Shown: positions 13,401 to 25,827 of the stretch, piece after piece
Layout of the letters: each line of letters starts with the position of its first letter
How positions within the stretch are numbered: the first letter of the stretch is position 1
Assembly (NCBI GenBank): GCA_036583965.1
Contig: JAZBQD010000015.1
Coordinates: 21,047,310 to 21,111,309 of the forward strand
Source of the DNA: Prunella strophiata
Taxonomy: Eukaryota; Chordata; Aves; Passeriformes; Prunellidae
Direction: 5' to 3'
DNA: 64,000 nucleotides
Notes under the pieces: model-generated
What the model saw: only the letters and a program-made list of their open reading frames with translations
Told to the model about the DNA's origin: nothing
Database searches by the model: none
Translations under genes and position numbers: made by a program

Positions 13401-14502
13401 AAAAATCCAGCAGGAGGACTACAAGGTGAAGACATTAATTTTTCAAAACCTATTAAAACAAGACAGTCATATTTGTTCCTCACATAATGAATTATATCTA
13501 ATGCTGAAGCAATAAATAGTTCACTTTAATGTATTACACAAAAATTTGATGCACAATCCAGTAACAGACTGAATATGAAAGACAGAGGGTCATGTAAAGT
13601 GATGTTAATGGAATTTTAAAAATTTTACATAATTAGTTTCTGCAAAAAGAGAACGAATAGTCCTTTAATACATTGTGAGGTTAAAGTTGAGGTCTGTTCC
13701 CACAGGCCTGATGATGAATGCTTATTTCTCCTAGGATCCTATTACCTTAAATCTGGAAGAAATATAGTTTTTCTTTAGTTGCCAAAAATGTACAAAATAA
13801 TCAACTCATGTGGCAAGAAGTGCATTAATGTATCCTGTTATTCTCATTTAATTAGTGGTTTCCAAGTTTAGCTACTTGCTGTAGTTTTTTGATCTCCGAG
13901 CTAATACAGACTGACAACCTGGTTTCCTGTGTGGTGAAACCATACGATTTTTCTGTGGAACACCATCTACTTATCTACTTCAGCTGACAAACTATTTGCA
14001 AGGAGCACTGGCTTTATCTAACACAGCAAACATTGGGAACCACTTGCAGATTTTTTTTCTGTTAACTGCTCGATAGTATTTTGCATTATGAAATATAGGC
14101 ATGTTTGATTCTTACACTTGAAATTTAACCTCAGCACACTAACGATGTATTTTGAAAGAAAAATGGCATTACCATTAAACCACTGAATTCTGAACACTTA
14201 AAATCAACACAGAAAACTGTATATCCCAACTCCTATATATTTTTGTCTGCACAGGCACAGCTTTCAAAAATGTGCTGACTTTTCAGAGCAGTTGATCATC
14301 TGTAACCAACAGGCAGCACCTTCCAGTATATTCAATGCATTTCAGTGATTTACTTACTACAGTTATAAAACCACATATACATAAATGACCATGAAACACA
14401 CACTATGTCATTAGAAAACAGGTCACTCAGTAGCAGCATTCCTTGCCAGATATTCACCAAAAAAGAACAGCCTTGAAGGCCTGCAACATAACTCTACTCC
14501 AG

Positions 14503-14635
14503 CGGTGCCTTTATTTATTCAATGTATTAGCTAAGCTGTCTCCCATTGGTGCCTTTATTTATTTAATTTATTAGCTAAGCTGTCTCCCATCGGTGCCTTT
14601 ATTTATTCAATGTATTAGCTAAGCTGTCTCCCATC
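14503..14635. repeat. 44-bp minisatellite, three copies
   Basis: The unit starts GGTGCCTTTATTTATTCAAT and ends GCTAAGCTGTCTCCCAT. Copies begin at 14504, 14548 and 14592, exactly 44 bp apart. Copies 1 and 3 are nearly identical, while copy 2 has TTTATTTAATTTATT in place of TTTATTCAATGTATT. This suggests duplication after divergence of the middle unit, or gene-conversion-like homogenisation. Confidence 0.97.
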
Positions 14636-16149
14636 ACACATACTGTTTGTTGATCTTGCAAGAGCTCTTGGGAGTTTTGCTGAGGTTCTTGTCCTCAAAG
14701 AGCAGCTGCCAGCTGAGCTAGGATCTGGTGGTGTAACACTTTCTCCAGGCCTGCTGATGGCCAAGCTACCTCACCCTGGAAGAAGCTGTGGTTAGGGGAC
14801 TTCTTGTCCCACAGGGCAGTTAGTAACTCATTTTCCAGTAGCCTGCTGAGGAGCTGTCAGGCTCTTGTAACTCTCTGCATGTGCTGTTCTGACGCAATCA
14901 CATGCAGAATGAGCCTTCCATTACTCATCCAATGAAACTTCCATCCCCCAAGGAAGACTTCTTGGTAAAGGTTAGTTTATTTGAAGAGGATCTCATAGTG
15001 GTAACAGCTGAGGTTAGAAAAATCTGCAAGGGATGGTGGAGCTGTTTTGTTATACTACGCTGGCAAACACTTCATTAAAATTCAGAGAAATTACCGTTGA
15101 GTCATGTGTAATGATAGTTCCAATTAGCAGCAAAAAAGATGATGAAAAAAAGCCTTTTGGCTAAGAATAGATCCTGGAAGAAATCTCTGAAGTTTTAAAT
15201 GCTTTGCAAGAATAAACAGATTGAAGATTATGATGCATTAATTTATGGTTTTCCAGTTCCCTATTCAGCAAAACACTATGGAGGGGAGAGATTTAACACG
15301 AATGCAAGATACAACTCAACTGGTGAAACTGGGGTGAACACTTACTCTATTTGTGAATATATACTTTGCAAGCTGGTGCCAACTTCCATGTTTGCTAGTT
15401 TTGCTAGGAATCTGTCCTGCTGACAGGACAGCATCAGGGAAACACCCTCAGGTGTGTAATAAATTAAATATAAAGGCTGTGCCAGGAAACTACAGTGAGA
15501 ACCTTGAGAGAAGTGGAATACACAAATGAAGGGTCTGGGAATATGGAATCTGGCAAACATGGGGACAGATGACATATAAGAACAGAAGGAAGGATAAAAG
15601 AAAATTATTCTGGCAGCAGTGATCAAAAGATCCCTGATAGCAGGTATCTTAATCCCTTCTGTGCTGCTCCTGATTAGAATGAAAAGCCATCATTACTATC
15701 AATTAACCATTTTTTTTTTCTCAAATGGTAGCAGAACATGCAGTAGGCCTGAAGATTCAAAGGCCTATTAATGTACCCAAATATGGATCAATATAACAAA
15801 AGTCTTCCTTGAAATGATGTCTTTAGATAGCTAGAAAACCAAAAAGAAAGGGGCAATGATGAGGTTGTTCACATACTTTATTGCTTCTTTGAAACCTCTG
15901 CCTGTGAGCAAAAAACATTTTTTCAAGCTACTTAACCACAGTATTCATAGTCAGGAGTCAAATATGTGTGTCTCACTCACTGGTTACTCAGTTTGATGGC
16001 TTGGACTCTGATATTCAGAAGTGATTACTGCTTCATCCAAAGACAATATAAGCTGTGTTTCCAACATCAAATTATGTATTTTCAATTACTTTGGAAAACT
16101 AAATTGCATGCTTTAAATTGATAACCTTAATAAAATGAGAAAATATTTA

Positions 16150-16290
16150 ATTCCCCTGTGCCTCAGTTGTCTTCTGTGAAATGGCAAGGGCATAGTATTC
16201 CATCATCCATGTGAGGGTTGTGCAGGTAAATTAGTATTTCTGTAGTGCTCAGATGCTACAGCTGTAAGGCATGCAAAGGAAATTCTGCTG
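16150..16290 (+). mobile_element. MIR-like (CORE-SINE) relic
   Basis: The stretch TGTGCCTCAGTTGTCTTCTG, then TGAAATGGCAAGGGCATAG, GTGAGGGTTGTGCAGGTAAA and TGTAGTGCTCAGATGCTACA follows the order of the amniote MIR-type SINE (CTCAGTTTCCTCATCTGTAAAATGG, a GAGGGTTGTTGTGAGG block, then AAGTGCTTAGA). It is old and diverged. I see no tRNA-like promoter end. Confidence 0.6.
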
Positions 16291-17061
16291 CAGATCTAGG
16301 ATTAGATAATGTGCTGTAAGATTGTATGAAGAGCTAACTGAATGAACAGGAAAATCCTGTACTCAAGAGCTCCTCACTAAATGGCTGATAACTGCTGTGG
16401 TGTGTGAAGTAAGGATATTCAGGATAAAAAAATAAGTAAAATAATTCAACAAACTATAACAAATATGCATATGAGAAAATAGTTACGATGTATTTTCTAA
16501 CTTTCACTATAATCACAATTATTCTTCATTGTAATGTAGCTATAAATACATACTTCACAAGATAGAGAATGCAATTTGCAAGAATTTCTCATGCTGTAGG
16601 AGTGGAACTTCAAGTCACATTATGTTATATAAATGCTAACAAACCTCTACACTACACCACTTACATTAAAGAAACACAATATCACTTATTTTTAAATTTT
16701 ACAGCATCAGCACTTTGGGTGATTGGAATTTCCAGATCCATGTATCCAGATTTCAAAGAACCCAAGAGAAGATGGCTTACAAAAATCTTCAGAAACATTA
16801 TAAAAGTCATCTTTTCTAAACACACCTGCAATAACATTTCAGTTTTCTAGGACTAGAGGCAGGTAGGCTTCATTCTGCTGGAAATTTGACAAATTCAGCC
16901 TTTCTAAATGTACTATGGGAAGAAAATTAAACCCTAAACCAATGACTGGGCCAGGACTGCCCATTCCCCAGTTTTCACTTTCATTCAGGGTAATTGCTGG
17001 AAGAAAATTTCAAATTCATAAGCAAAGAATACAATACATTTCTAATTAATTGATCTCACTG

Positions 17062-17175
17062 AGTCATAGAATAATTAGGGTTGAAAGGATCTCAATGCTG
17101 ATCTCCTTCAAACTCCCCTGCCAAGGGAAGGGACACCTTCCACTAGATCAGGTTGCTCAGGGCCCCATCCTGTGT
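17062..17175 (-). mobile_element. CR1 LINE 3' end, short
   Basis: Read on the minus strand, this shows the CR1 3' UTR: GCAACCTGATCTAGTGGAAG, GTGTCCCTTCCCTTGGCAGG, then CAACCCTAATTATTCTATGA at the tail. It belongs to a CR1 subtype different from the 9.6-kb copy and is in the same orientation as VPS13B. It sits about 60 bp downstream of the exon E donor. Confidence 0.88.
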
Positions 17176-17237
17176 CCATGTGTGCATATCTAAAACGAGA
17201 TTACATTAGAAAAGAAAGACTGAAGTGCAGCACTTAC

Positions 17238-17375
17238 CTGGTCCATTAAGGAAGTCTTTAATTTGCACAGTGATAAGAGGAGGTGGAATACCACTTTTAG
17301 CATCTACCTCTCCTGCTACTGTCTGCAACCAAACTGTGCAATAATCCAGAGCTTCTGGTAGAGTTTTCCCAGGAT
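17238..17375 (-). CDS. VPS13B: VPS13B internal exon E
   Basis: This 138-bp exon encodes the VPS13B segment PGKTLPEALDYCTVWLQTVA followed by GEVDAKSGIPPPLITVQIKD and FLNGP. On the minus strand it starts after TCATCTGTAG with AT, which joins the final G of exon D to make GAT (Asp). It ends CCAG|GTAAGT, a consensus donor. Both ends are phase 1, so inclusion or skipping leaves the frame intact. The conserved residues are very close to vertebrate VPS13B as recalled. The join requires exon D to be 703 rather than 704 bp, which is independent evidence for the surplus base there. A truncated CR1 on the same strand lies about 60 bp downstream of the donor. Confidence 0.95.
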
Positions 17376-18832
17376 CTACAGATGATAATCATCAAAGTCA
17401 TTAATTATATTCCAGGAATATGATATATTACAAAATGCTACATACAAAATTGACTAGACAAAATTAAAGAGTTTTAAATGTAATATGGTAAATATTATAC
17501 CTAATATAACTGGTTTACACAGCATTTGCACCTACAGACAGATGCATATGTAGAATAATGCACGCACTCACAGGCAAGAGGAAAAGCCCTAATTACAAAA
17601 AATTTAGAAAACATGCAGAAGTACCAAGTAAAATATGAGTAAAATACATCAATAAAACAAGATGACTGTAAATAGCACACAATTTCAGCTTTAATTAATG
17701 ATTAAGTAATGACACTTAAGGACTCCCTACAGGAGAATCTGTGCTGAAAACCTGCTACTAGATTGCATTGTCATTGCTTGGTAGAGAAAATAGTAATGGA
17801 AAGGTAAATTATAAAGGCAAAAAACCCAGAATGCTATGAGAGCTCAGGAACAGAGCTTGACAACAGTGCAGTTGTATCATTCCCTTTGCAGCTTCACTCA
17901 ACAGATAACCAGTAGCTATTCTTGGATACCACCTCGAATGGTGCTCCTTTGCTCAGTCAGTACTACAGAAGTACATTAAAATTAAATCCATCCAAGGGCT
18001 ATTCTTGTCTTCATTTTCCACGTATCACACAGAGCAAAAACAGTTGGGTAAAAAGGCTTTTTAATCTTTAAGGACTCATGACCTTCATTATGAGCATTCT
18101 CAATTCTGGCATTATGGTCTTAAATTATAAATAATCAGTCATTGTTTATTATTGAGTCTACTATGTTAATTATTCAATGTCTGTCTCATCCTCAAGGAGA
18201 TTTTCTTGAAGCTGTTCTCTCCTTTTCAGTCAGTTAAAAACTGCTATAATTGCTTTGAGTTTTACTGAATTAATTCCTTTCAGGAACAGGATTTACATAC
18301 TCACTGTTATAGTCAACATATGGTATTGTGGTATCACAGTCATATGTGGACTGGGTATATAAAGCCAGCTTTGGAATTTGTGTTTCTTGACCTTATCATG
18401 TGATTCATATAAAACTTGGCACATATGAACCCTTATGTGATTTCAAAGAACCTACTGAAACCAATTGATCATGACTTTAGATCTATATGGAAAAGATCAA
18501 AAGTTAGCACATTCTTTTGTTTTTATTTGATCAATTTTCAGGCAATGACTTTACAGCAGTATTTGTACTGTATGGCATATACATTACAGCCTTTTCTTCC
18601 CTCTATTCCTGCCACACATTTATAAAGTCTGCTCTCAACAGTTATTTAAGAGCTGTCACTGCATACAACAGATTTGTATATTTTCCATGAGATTTTCTAC
18701 ATTTTTATGATTCTTAACCCTTTTCTTTTAATTGCAATAACCAGAGTGGTGTGGCACACTCCCTTTTTTTTCTATAGTAACTGATTTAGGGAATATCTTC
18801 TTGTGTGTGGCATTTTTCTAGTATACTGAAAA

Positions 18833-18874
<42 letters not shown>

Positions 18875-18921
18875 GACTACTACGACTACTACTACTACTG
18901 TTACTCATCATCATCATCATC
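18833..18921. repeat. (CTA)n microsatellite followed by (ATC)n
   Basis: CTA repeats run over about 67 bp with two CGA interruptions, then a short GTTACTC spacer and a run of ATC trinucleotides. It creates an artificial poly-leucine open frame on the plus strand. Confidence 0.97.
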
Positions 18922-21037
18922 CTCTTTACCATCAAGGGATGCATTTTTTCCAAAATACAGATTTGTAGCTGTTCTAAACAAGGATCTCCAAGCTGGATCT
19001 ATAAAATTGTATCTTATTTTGTGCTGGTAGACACCATAAACAGCTAACATTCTAATGCTTTTCAGAATATATAGTGTAAAGCATTGTAAAAATTACTGAA
19101 TATTGCTCAATGAACATCACTGAAATGATTAAATTAATCTCTAAATTACTGTTCCTCTGTAAGTATTAATATAAACATTTAGGTGTACCAATATGGTACA
19201 AAACATTGCAATATGCCATTATTTTGTCTCATTCCTGGAAGATATCATCACATACTGTATATAGCAACCTGTATCTTCTACCAGCTTTCCAGAAAATCCA
19301 CTACATTTAGCTGAACTCTTCTTTTGTAAAATACACAAGTTGTAGCTCTTTCAAAATGAAAATATCTCTGATGAAAAGAACTTACACAGCAGAAAATCCC
19401 TGTGTGACATATTTCATTAACTATACAAACTGCCCTCAGGCTACTGGGAACTGCAGAATTTAATCACAGAAGCAAAAAATAAAGCAACCATGGGACTCTC
19501 AGAAGAATTTTTTGCTCTGTCATGTCTCCAAGCAGTGCAGCACTGTCATCTCTTCATCACCTGGGGCACTGCAGGACTGGGATATGTGAATAATGACTCC
19601 AAAATTTACGTATTAGTAACACAACATGAAGAAACCTCAATGCACAAGTCCAACAAAATATATTACTTATAACCCAGCACTGGGTTCAAGCATTTTTTAA
19701 GTTCAAGTGAAACTGAGCTAATTTTGGAAGCAGGAGTATTGCACTGATAGTTTTGTATCAGAGGTAATAATATCAAAGGGCCATGCAAAGAGCCAGCTTG
19801 AATGCTTCCAAGCCTATGGCATAGAGTGAATTCAGAGCCTGGGTAACAGACTTGGCTGTCCAGCCAAATATGCCAGTTTTAAGTTTTTATGTAATGATAA
19901 GAAAGCTAAAATCAGAGGTTTCAAAATTTACTATGCTTGTGTATATCACAAACTTGAGGGGAGTTCCAAATAAAATGTTTGAGGGCAAGACAAATATATA
20001 TCTCAAGGGTCAAACAACCAAAAGATTAGTATCCCTATTAAAATATCCTCTAAGGTAGAAAACAGCACATGCATTTTCATAGGATCAAGAATCAGGAAAA
20101 GAATAAAGCAGGATCAGTCAATCAATCTTCATGCCAAAAGCACAGGAAACAGAGAAGCAACTGAATGAAAAAAAAGGAATTTTAGAATGAAAAGTGAGGA
20201 ATTCATGATGAGAAGAGCTATTAGAAAAAGGACTCTTGTCTCTCAAGGAAATGATGGAGGCATTCAGAATGTTTAAAAATACACTTGACAGAACACTATA
20301 AAATATACAATTGGGAACAATTATGCATCAGCAGGGAACTGGTTCTGAATAATGTATTATAATAGGTCATTTCCATTTCCATTTTCTATGATTCTCCCAA
20401 AAATCAACACTTAAATTTGCAGTTATTTGTATAAAGAAAATGCTGGAGAAAACCCAGGGGATGCATATATAAGTAAAAGGAGAGGCTAGAATTACTCTAC
20501 AGCAAGCCAAGATAGAGAAAAGAAAGGACTGAGAAGCAAGAAGCTGTGAAGATGGCCAGAAATTTTATCCTCTACACCATGTGAAAAATTTTTCTGTGGC
20601 AGAAAAAGGGTGAGACAATTACCACAGATGGACAAAACTTTAAATGACAAGACTGTAATTTAAAATCTGTAAGACTGAGAAGGTGAAGCCTTCAACAGAT
20701 CCACATTTACCTTCCTACCTCTCCTCTAAAGTAAAAATTAAGAAAGAAAAAACTTTTACTATTTTTTAATTCAACCAAACATCCAAAGCCACTTTTAGCC
20801 TTGCTGAAGCCAAACTTCACTTTATGAAATATCTTCCTAAACTTGATTTGAATTTGATTTCACTGCTATCCCCTTGGTCTTCTGTTAACAGCAGACAGCA
20901 AACCCCAAACTTCTGAAGAGAACAGGGAGTAAGGCGAAAGGAAGCGAGGAAGGCAGGAGAAATTTCACATCTTGAAGACTTTCATTCTCCAAAATGTGTC
21001 TTTGTTCCTCTTTGTAGCTGGCAGCCAGGCCAGCTAA

Positions 21038-21180
21038 GGGAGCATAGGGGCCATCTGGGGGGCTTTAATGGGGGGAGCTCAGGGACCAGAGCCCCGTGAG
21101 CCCCGGGCAGGGGACAGGGCCACCGAGCGCCGGCTTGGCCTGCTCGGCTGGAACGGCACCCAGCCCGGCCGAGCGCTGCA
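21038..21180 (+). other. Small CpG- and G-run-rich island within an intron
   Basis: In otherwise AT-rich intron, about 140 bp have high GC and roughly ten CpG dinucleotides (for example CACCGAGCGCCGG and CCCGGCCGAGCGC). The left half has G-runs G3, G4, G6, G6 and G3 on the plus strand with loops of 6-7 bases, a canonical G-quadruplex pattern. It could be an intronic promoter or enhancer, or a fragment of an inserted GC-rich sequence. No transcript start signal is clear. Confidence 0.6.
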
Positions 21181-23651
21181 ATGTGCTTTTACTTCAATGC
21201 ATGAATCACACTTTGGGCTGCAGTCAATTTGAAAAGCCAGTGTGATGCTGCAATCATCTCTGCGTTTGAAACTCTGAAGGGGAACGTTTGGTCTTGTTTT
21301 CAAAACGGTTTCCACTGGAATTTAAAGAACACAAGTGGAAAAACATTTCTGCTAGCGTACTCACAAGTGCTGTGTCAGGAAGCTCAAAAATGAGCACTTA
21401 CAGCAACCCCAGGAATGCACATTCCCAGGCCAATCTGGCTTTATGGGTGGGGGCTGCACTGCTCCCCCCCTCATCCATGACTGCAGATGCACTGGACAAT
21501 AAATACACCCAGAGGGGAACAGGTGACACTCCAGCAGAAGTCCCTCAATGCCATGCTAGGAAACAGCCTTAAATCCTCTCTGTGCCATGTAGGAAGCACA
21601 GGCTGACAGAGAGGCAGTGAATCAGGCTGCCTGCCAGAGCCAGCCTGAGCTGCTTTGCATGCAAAAGCCTGGAAAAGGCTTTCCACTAGATCAGAGGTTA
21701 CATGTGGTCTTAGCTACTGCATCTGCTCCTCATGGACCCCCTGCCATCAAAGGCGTGGGTGTCAAATAAAATAAAATACAATAAAAATCAAGAATCATTC
21801 TGGATGGCCTCACAATGACTGTTTCTTGCAAATGAGTTGTTGGCGGAAGTTGAAGAAATTCCATGCATAACAGATATTTACTGAGAAATTTCTCTCCCTT
21901 GAAACAACCAAGCACCACAACCTCCTCTTTGAAAGTAAACAAACAAACAAATAGAAAAAAGATTTTTCAAGAATGCCCAGAGCACAGTGGTCAGGAAATG
22001 AGGCAATTTTGTATCTGGATTACATTACCTGAAACAAAGCAAATAAAGATTTAAAAAAAATATTTACAAAAGCAGTTTATGAGATTACATTAAAAACAAT
22101 TGCACCCACTTTTATTTAAGTAAAAATGGCCAAAACTCTGTTAGCAAAAACTAACAGTTAGCAGATGCCTTTTTGTTAAATATAGGACGAGCATTTAATT
22201 TAAAAAGAGTCCTTTTACAGTATCTTTCAGTCTATTTTTACAGAATCTCACAAGTAAATTCAAGGAGCAACTAGTTTTTTTAGTGCCACTTATTAAGGAG
22301 TTAAAATTTATTCCATTAATTTATTTACTTTGATTTTAAGTTCTTTTACCTTGCAGTAGCATAATTGCAATCAAGCTGCACAATTACAAAACACAAATGA
22401 AGCACATAACCATAATAAAACTCTGTTAAGATTTCAACAACCTAATAAGTTTCCTGCTTCTACAAATTGACTTTCCAGAGGAAATGGTTGTAGAGAAGAC
22501 TGAAGAAGCACAACCATTGGGTCTTTAGCTCCCAGGCAGGCAAATGCTTCCACATACAGAGACTGGTCTGATGGAAATGTGCTGCTACTGACTGATAATT
22601 AATAAACTAAGAATACTGAACTTTGAAATAGCCTGTTTCCTCCTATTTAATTCTTAAGTTCTTATTTCTTTCATGCTTCAGAAATGAAGCTAGAAATAAA
22701 TAACACAGATAATGTTGGAGGAGCCAAGTTCTTTGGATGAAATTTGGTGTTTCAGCCACTGTACAATGCTCTGTCTCACAAAAGGGAGTGATAGTTTAAT
22801 GTGCAAGATTGTGAATTTTATGCTCTATTCAAAACTAATAACAAAACCCTTGTCCCAAATAAAATACATATGGCTTCATAACAGTATAAAATCTTCATTT
22901 CTACATAATGCTCAAAGCAATAAACCATCATGAAGCAGTAACCCTTGATTCTGCCACCAGCCCAGGACTAACTATTATTCCCTTTTATACAAAGGTTCAT
23001 AAAATAGACTGTCATCAAATTACCTATTAGAAGCATTTCTAAAATCTAGAAAATCTTTGTTGACTTACAGCTAAACAACAAATTTCTTAGAAGTACACTA
23101 CTGGGAGGTGAGGGATGAAAAGCACAACTAGATCCAGACTATCACCAGGTTTTCTTTACCCTAAAGTTTTTTAGTGAAACTTATGTCAACCAAAAAATAA
23201 GACCTTGCTAATTTCTGAACAGAATTCTGCATTTGCTTCTGCTTTGCAAAAATTGAGGCTTTTTTCAGAACTGTAGATTTTTTTTTTTTTAAAGCTGTAA
23301 TAAATGGCACAATATTTCACAAGACCCAATCTATGGCTGTTGAATGAACAGTATTCAAGTCTTCAGAATTTCACACCAAAATTGATAGAAGCTATTCTTC
23401 CAAGTGTTTTAAAACATTCCTAAAATACTCTTATGCAGTGCATATGCTGTAGAATGCATAGAACACATAGAATTATTTTAAATTGGGGAGATTCTTTTGT
23501 CTCTTTCAGACAAAACTGCCAGCAAATACTCACAGTGTCAAGAAAAGTTGGTGTGATCAATGAAATCAACCACAGCAGCACAAAAAATGCCACAAAGAGC
23601 TCCTTATTCTGTATTATATGATATGCAATATATAGAGTGTGTGTAATATAG

Positions 23652-23674
23652 ACACATACACACACACACACACA
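23652..23674. repeat. (CA)n microsatellite
   Basis: An ACACAT start leads into an uninterrupted CA run, flanked by AT-rich sequence. Confidence 0.9.
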
Positions 23675-25827
23675 TATAAGACATATAGTTCATGGCTATC
23701 TTCCCTCTAATAATGTTAGAAATGAAAAATAGAAATTTCCAAAACTAACACGTTACTACAGCGATATGACAACATTAATCCTAAATGGTGTGATTATCAG
23801 CACAGCAGGTCTTCCTAAACAAGAGGCAATAAAACCTTTATATTAACTCTTTTGCTGAGTGAATTAGTGTGTAACTGGAAGTGTGCCTTGCTTTTATTAA
23901 CTTATTAATACATTTAGGATGATATTTTTAGGTACTAGAACTTTGGCACCCACCTCTCAAACTCTTTTGAGTAGAGCCCTACTGTTTTGGCAGCAAGCAC
24001 AGGATTCTGTGTGATACACGAGGAAGGTACTTAGTTACTGCTCACAGAGGCAGCAGCATGAGACCAGAACTTCTGCCTTCACCTAATGTCTGAGTCCTAC
24101 CTCCACACTTCCTTACATTTGCCTGATACGGAAACATAAAGCCAAAGAAAAGGGTAAGACCCGTGTATGGCTAATCTTTGGTCACCCAGTTGAGCAATCT
24201 ATGGTGACTGAGGAGCTCTCGGGCTCTGTGTTCCTACAATCTTTATTATTAAGACTTTTTGCCATGCTTCTGTGCTCTCTGATGGACTTTCAGTTCATAA
24301 AGAGACTTTATTACAGCTTGTGTTTTGTAGAATTGCTGCCATAGCCATGAAGATGGTGAAAGACTTCAGGAGTTAATTGTAGAAGCAGAATGGACAGAAC
24401 TTTTGCCTAGTTCATTGGTTGTGGCAGCTTGTACCAAGGACCTGCTTCTCAGACATGAGATCTGAAGAAGTCCTATTGCATCTTTCCAAAGCACTAACTT
24501 AATGAAGACGTGATCTTAGACCTACTCCAAGCTTCCTTCAAGCTTTGCTTTGTGAATTCTCTTCACATTAATTGCTGCAATGACATTTCACATAGTATGT
24601 AAGAAATACACATGAGAATCTGGAGTAAATCAAATTCATGACACAAATGTGTTTCATTCAAGGCAGGACAGAACAGGAACAGCACAGAAAGATGAAAAAC
24701 GGAAGAACTAATAAAATGCAGCAGAGAACAAATCTCCCTGTTTTAAGTATCTTCTCTTCCACTACCTAATCTTTCTCACTGTTTAATCCCTCTTACAAGT
24801 TCCACTATGATTCAGATTTCTGAGAACAGTTAAGACTGCATTTTTAGTCTTTTGCATAAGCACATTATTTTAATGTCAATTTTTAAAAGATACAATCTTA
24901 TTCAGCAAAGATTTGGTAAAGCTGCACAGAAAAGTATACTACTTTTCACAACTGCTGTGCTGGGAATACTATCAAGGAAAAACTAGCAATACCTACAGTT
25001 TTCATTTAGAAAACAATTTGAAACCCCATATCATTCTGGCTGTAGGTTCACCTGGAACTGTGCATACTCATTTACAGTTTTTGGGGTAACACTCCATAAT
25101 GATATATCTCATGAAATCATTACACCCTGTACTGACTGCTAGACAAATTAACTGCAGTCATTTGATTTCTCTCTTCAGCAGTACAGATAAGGCAGAAAAA
25201 TAAAATTTCAGAGTATTTTCTACTGAACAGCTATTTTGACATCTCTCATTATAAACTCCACATATGGAATGTAAAAAAAATGCATTTTTAAGAGATGGAA
25301 TTTGCTGCAAAACCCTATTGCTCAATTGAATGAAAACTTAAAATACATGACATCACTTGATGGTGTTTGAAAGATCACTTTATTTTTTTTATAGCTTATG
25401 TCCAAAACACCAGGTGATTCTACAGTGTTTATCTTTACGTTTTATTGGTAGGCTGGTACAGGGAAATATTGTGACATTCAGTCATAAAAAATGCTCTTTA
25501 TGAAATTACCTTGGCCTACAACCTTTACTTCCTTAGAAAACTTCAAGAAGTTACAGCAATGCAACATTCCCTGTCACAATCTGTTAATGAGAAAGCAGTA
25601 CTAAGAAACAGGAAGAACTGGTTGCTAAAAGGTTAGGTCTTAATTGATTTCAAACATTTTACACATTTGATTCAGATCTGAGGTATAATCCTAAAAATAT
25701 GTATATTTAGTGACTGATATTTAAAGATGCCCTGAAGTTCTCTCAGCTGTTTTCTACCACCCTCTGTAACTTTGAGATGTGCAATAATTTTCATTTATAA
25801 CCAGGACTGGATGGTAAATGCTCTTAC

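Larger units (their letters stand above)
5002..17237 (-). other. VPS13B: VPS13B intron between exons E and F
   Basis: This 12.2-kb intron contains two plus-strand CR1 3' ends (6.7 and 9.6-10.4 kb), a minus-strand CR1 3' end (17.06 kb), a MIR-like SINE (16.15 kb) and a 44-bp x 3 minisatellite (14.5 kb). A non-repetitive patch at 12.54-12.83 kb is a candidate conserved noncoding element. No other gene is recognised. Confidence 0.8.
17376..25827 (-). other. VPS13B: VPS13B intron between exons D and E
   Basis: This 8452-bp intron contains a (CTA)n microsatellite, a compact CpG/G-run island near 21.1 kb and a (CA)n tract at 23.65 kb. No CR1 was recognised. The remainder is AT-rich sequence without identifiable features. 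Confidence 0.8.

Noticed and set aside
18805..19047. Plus-strand open frame with a long leucine run
   Set aside because: It is produced by the (CTA)n and (ATC)n microsatellite; no gene-like sequence on either side.
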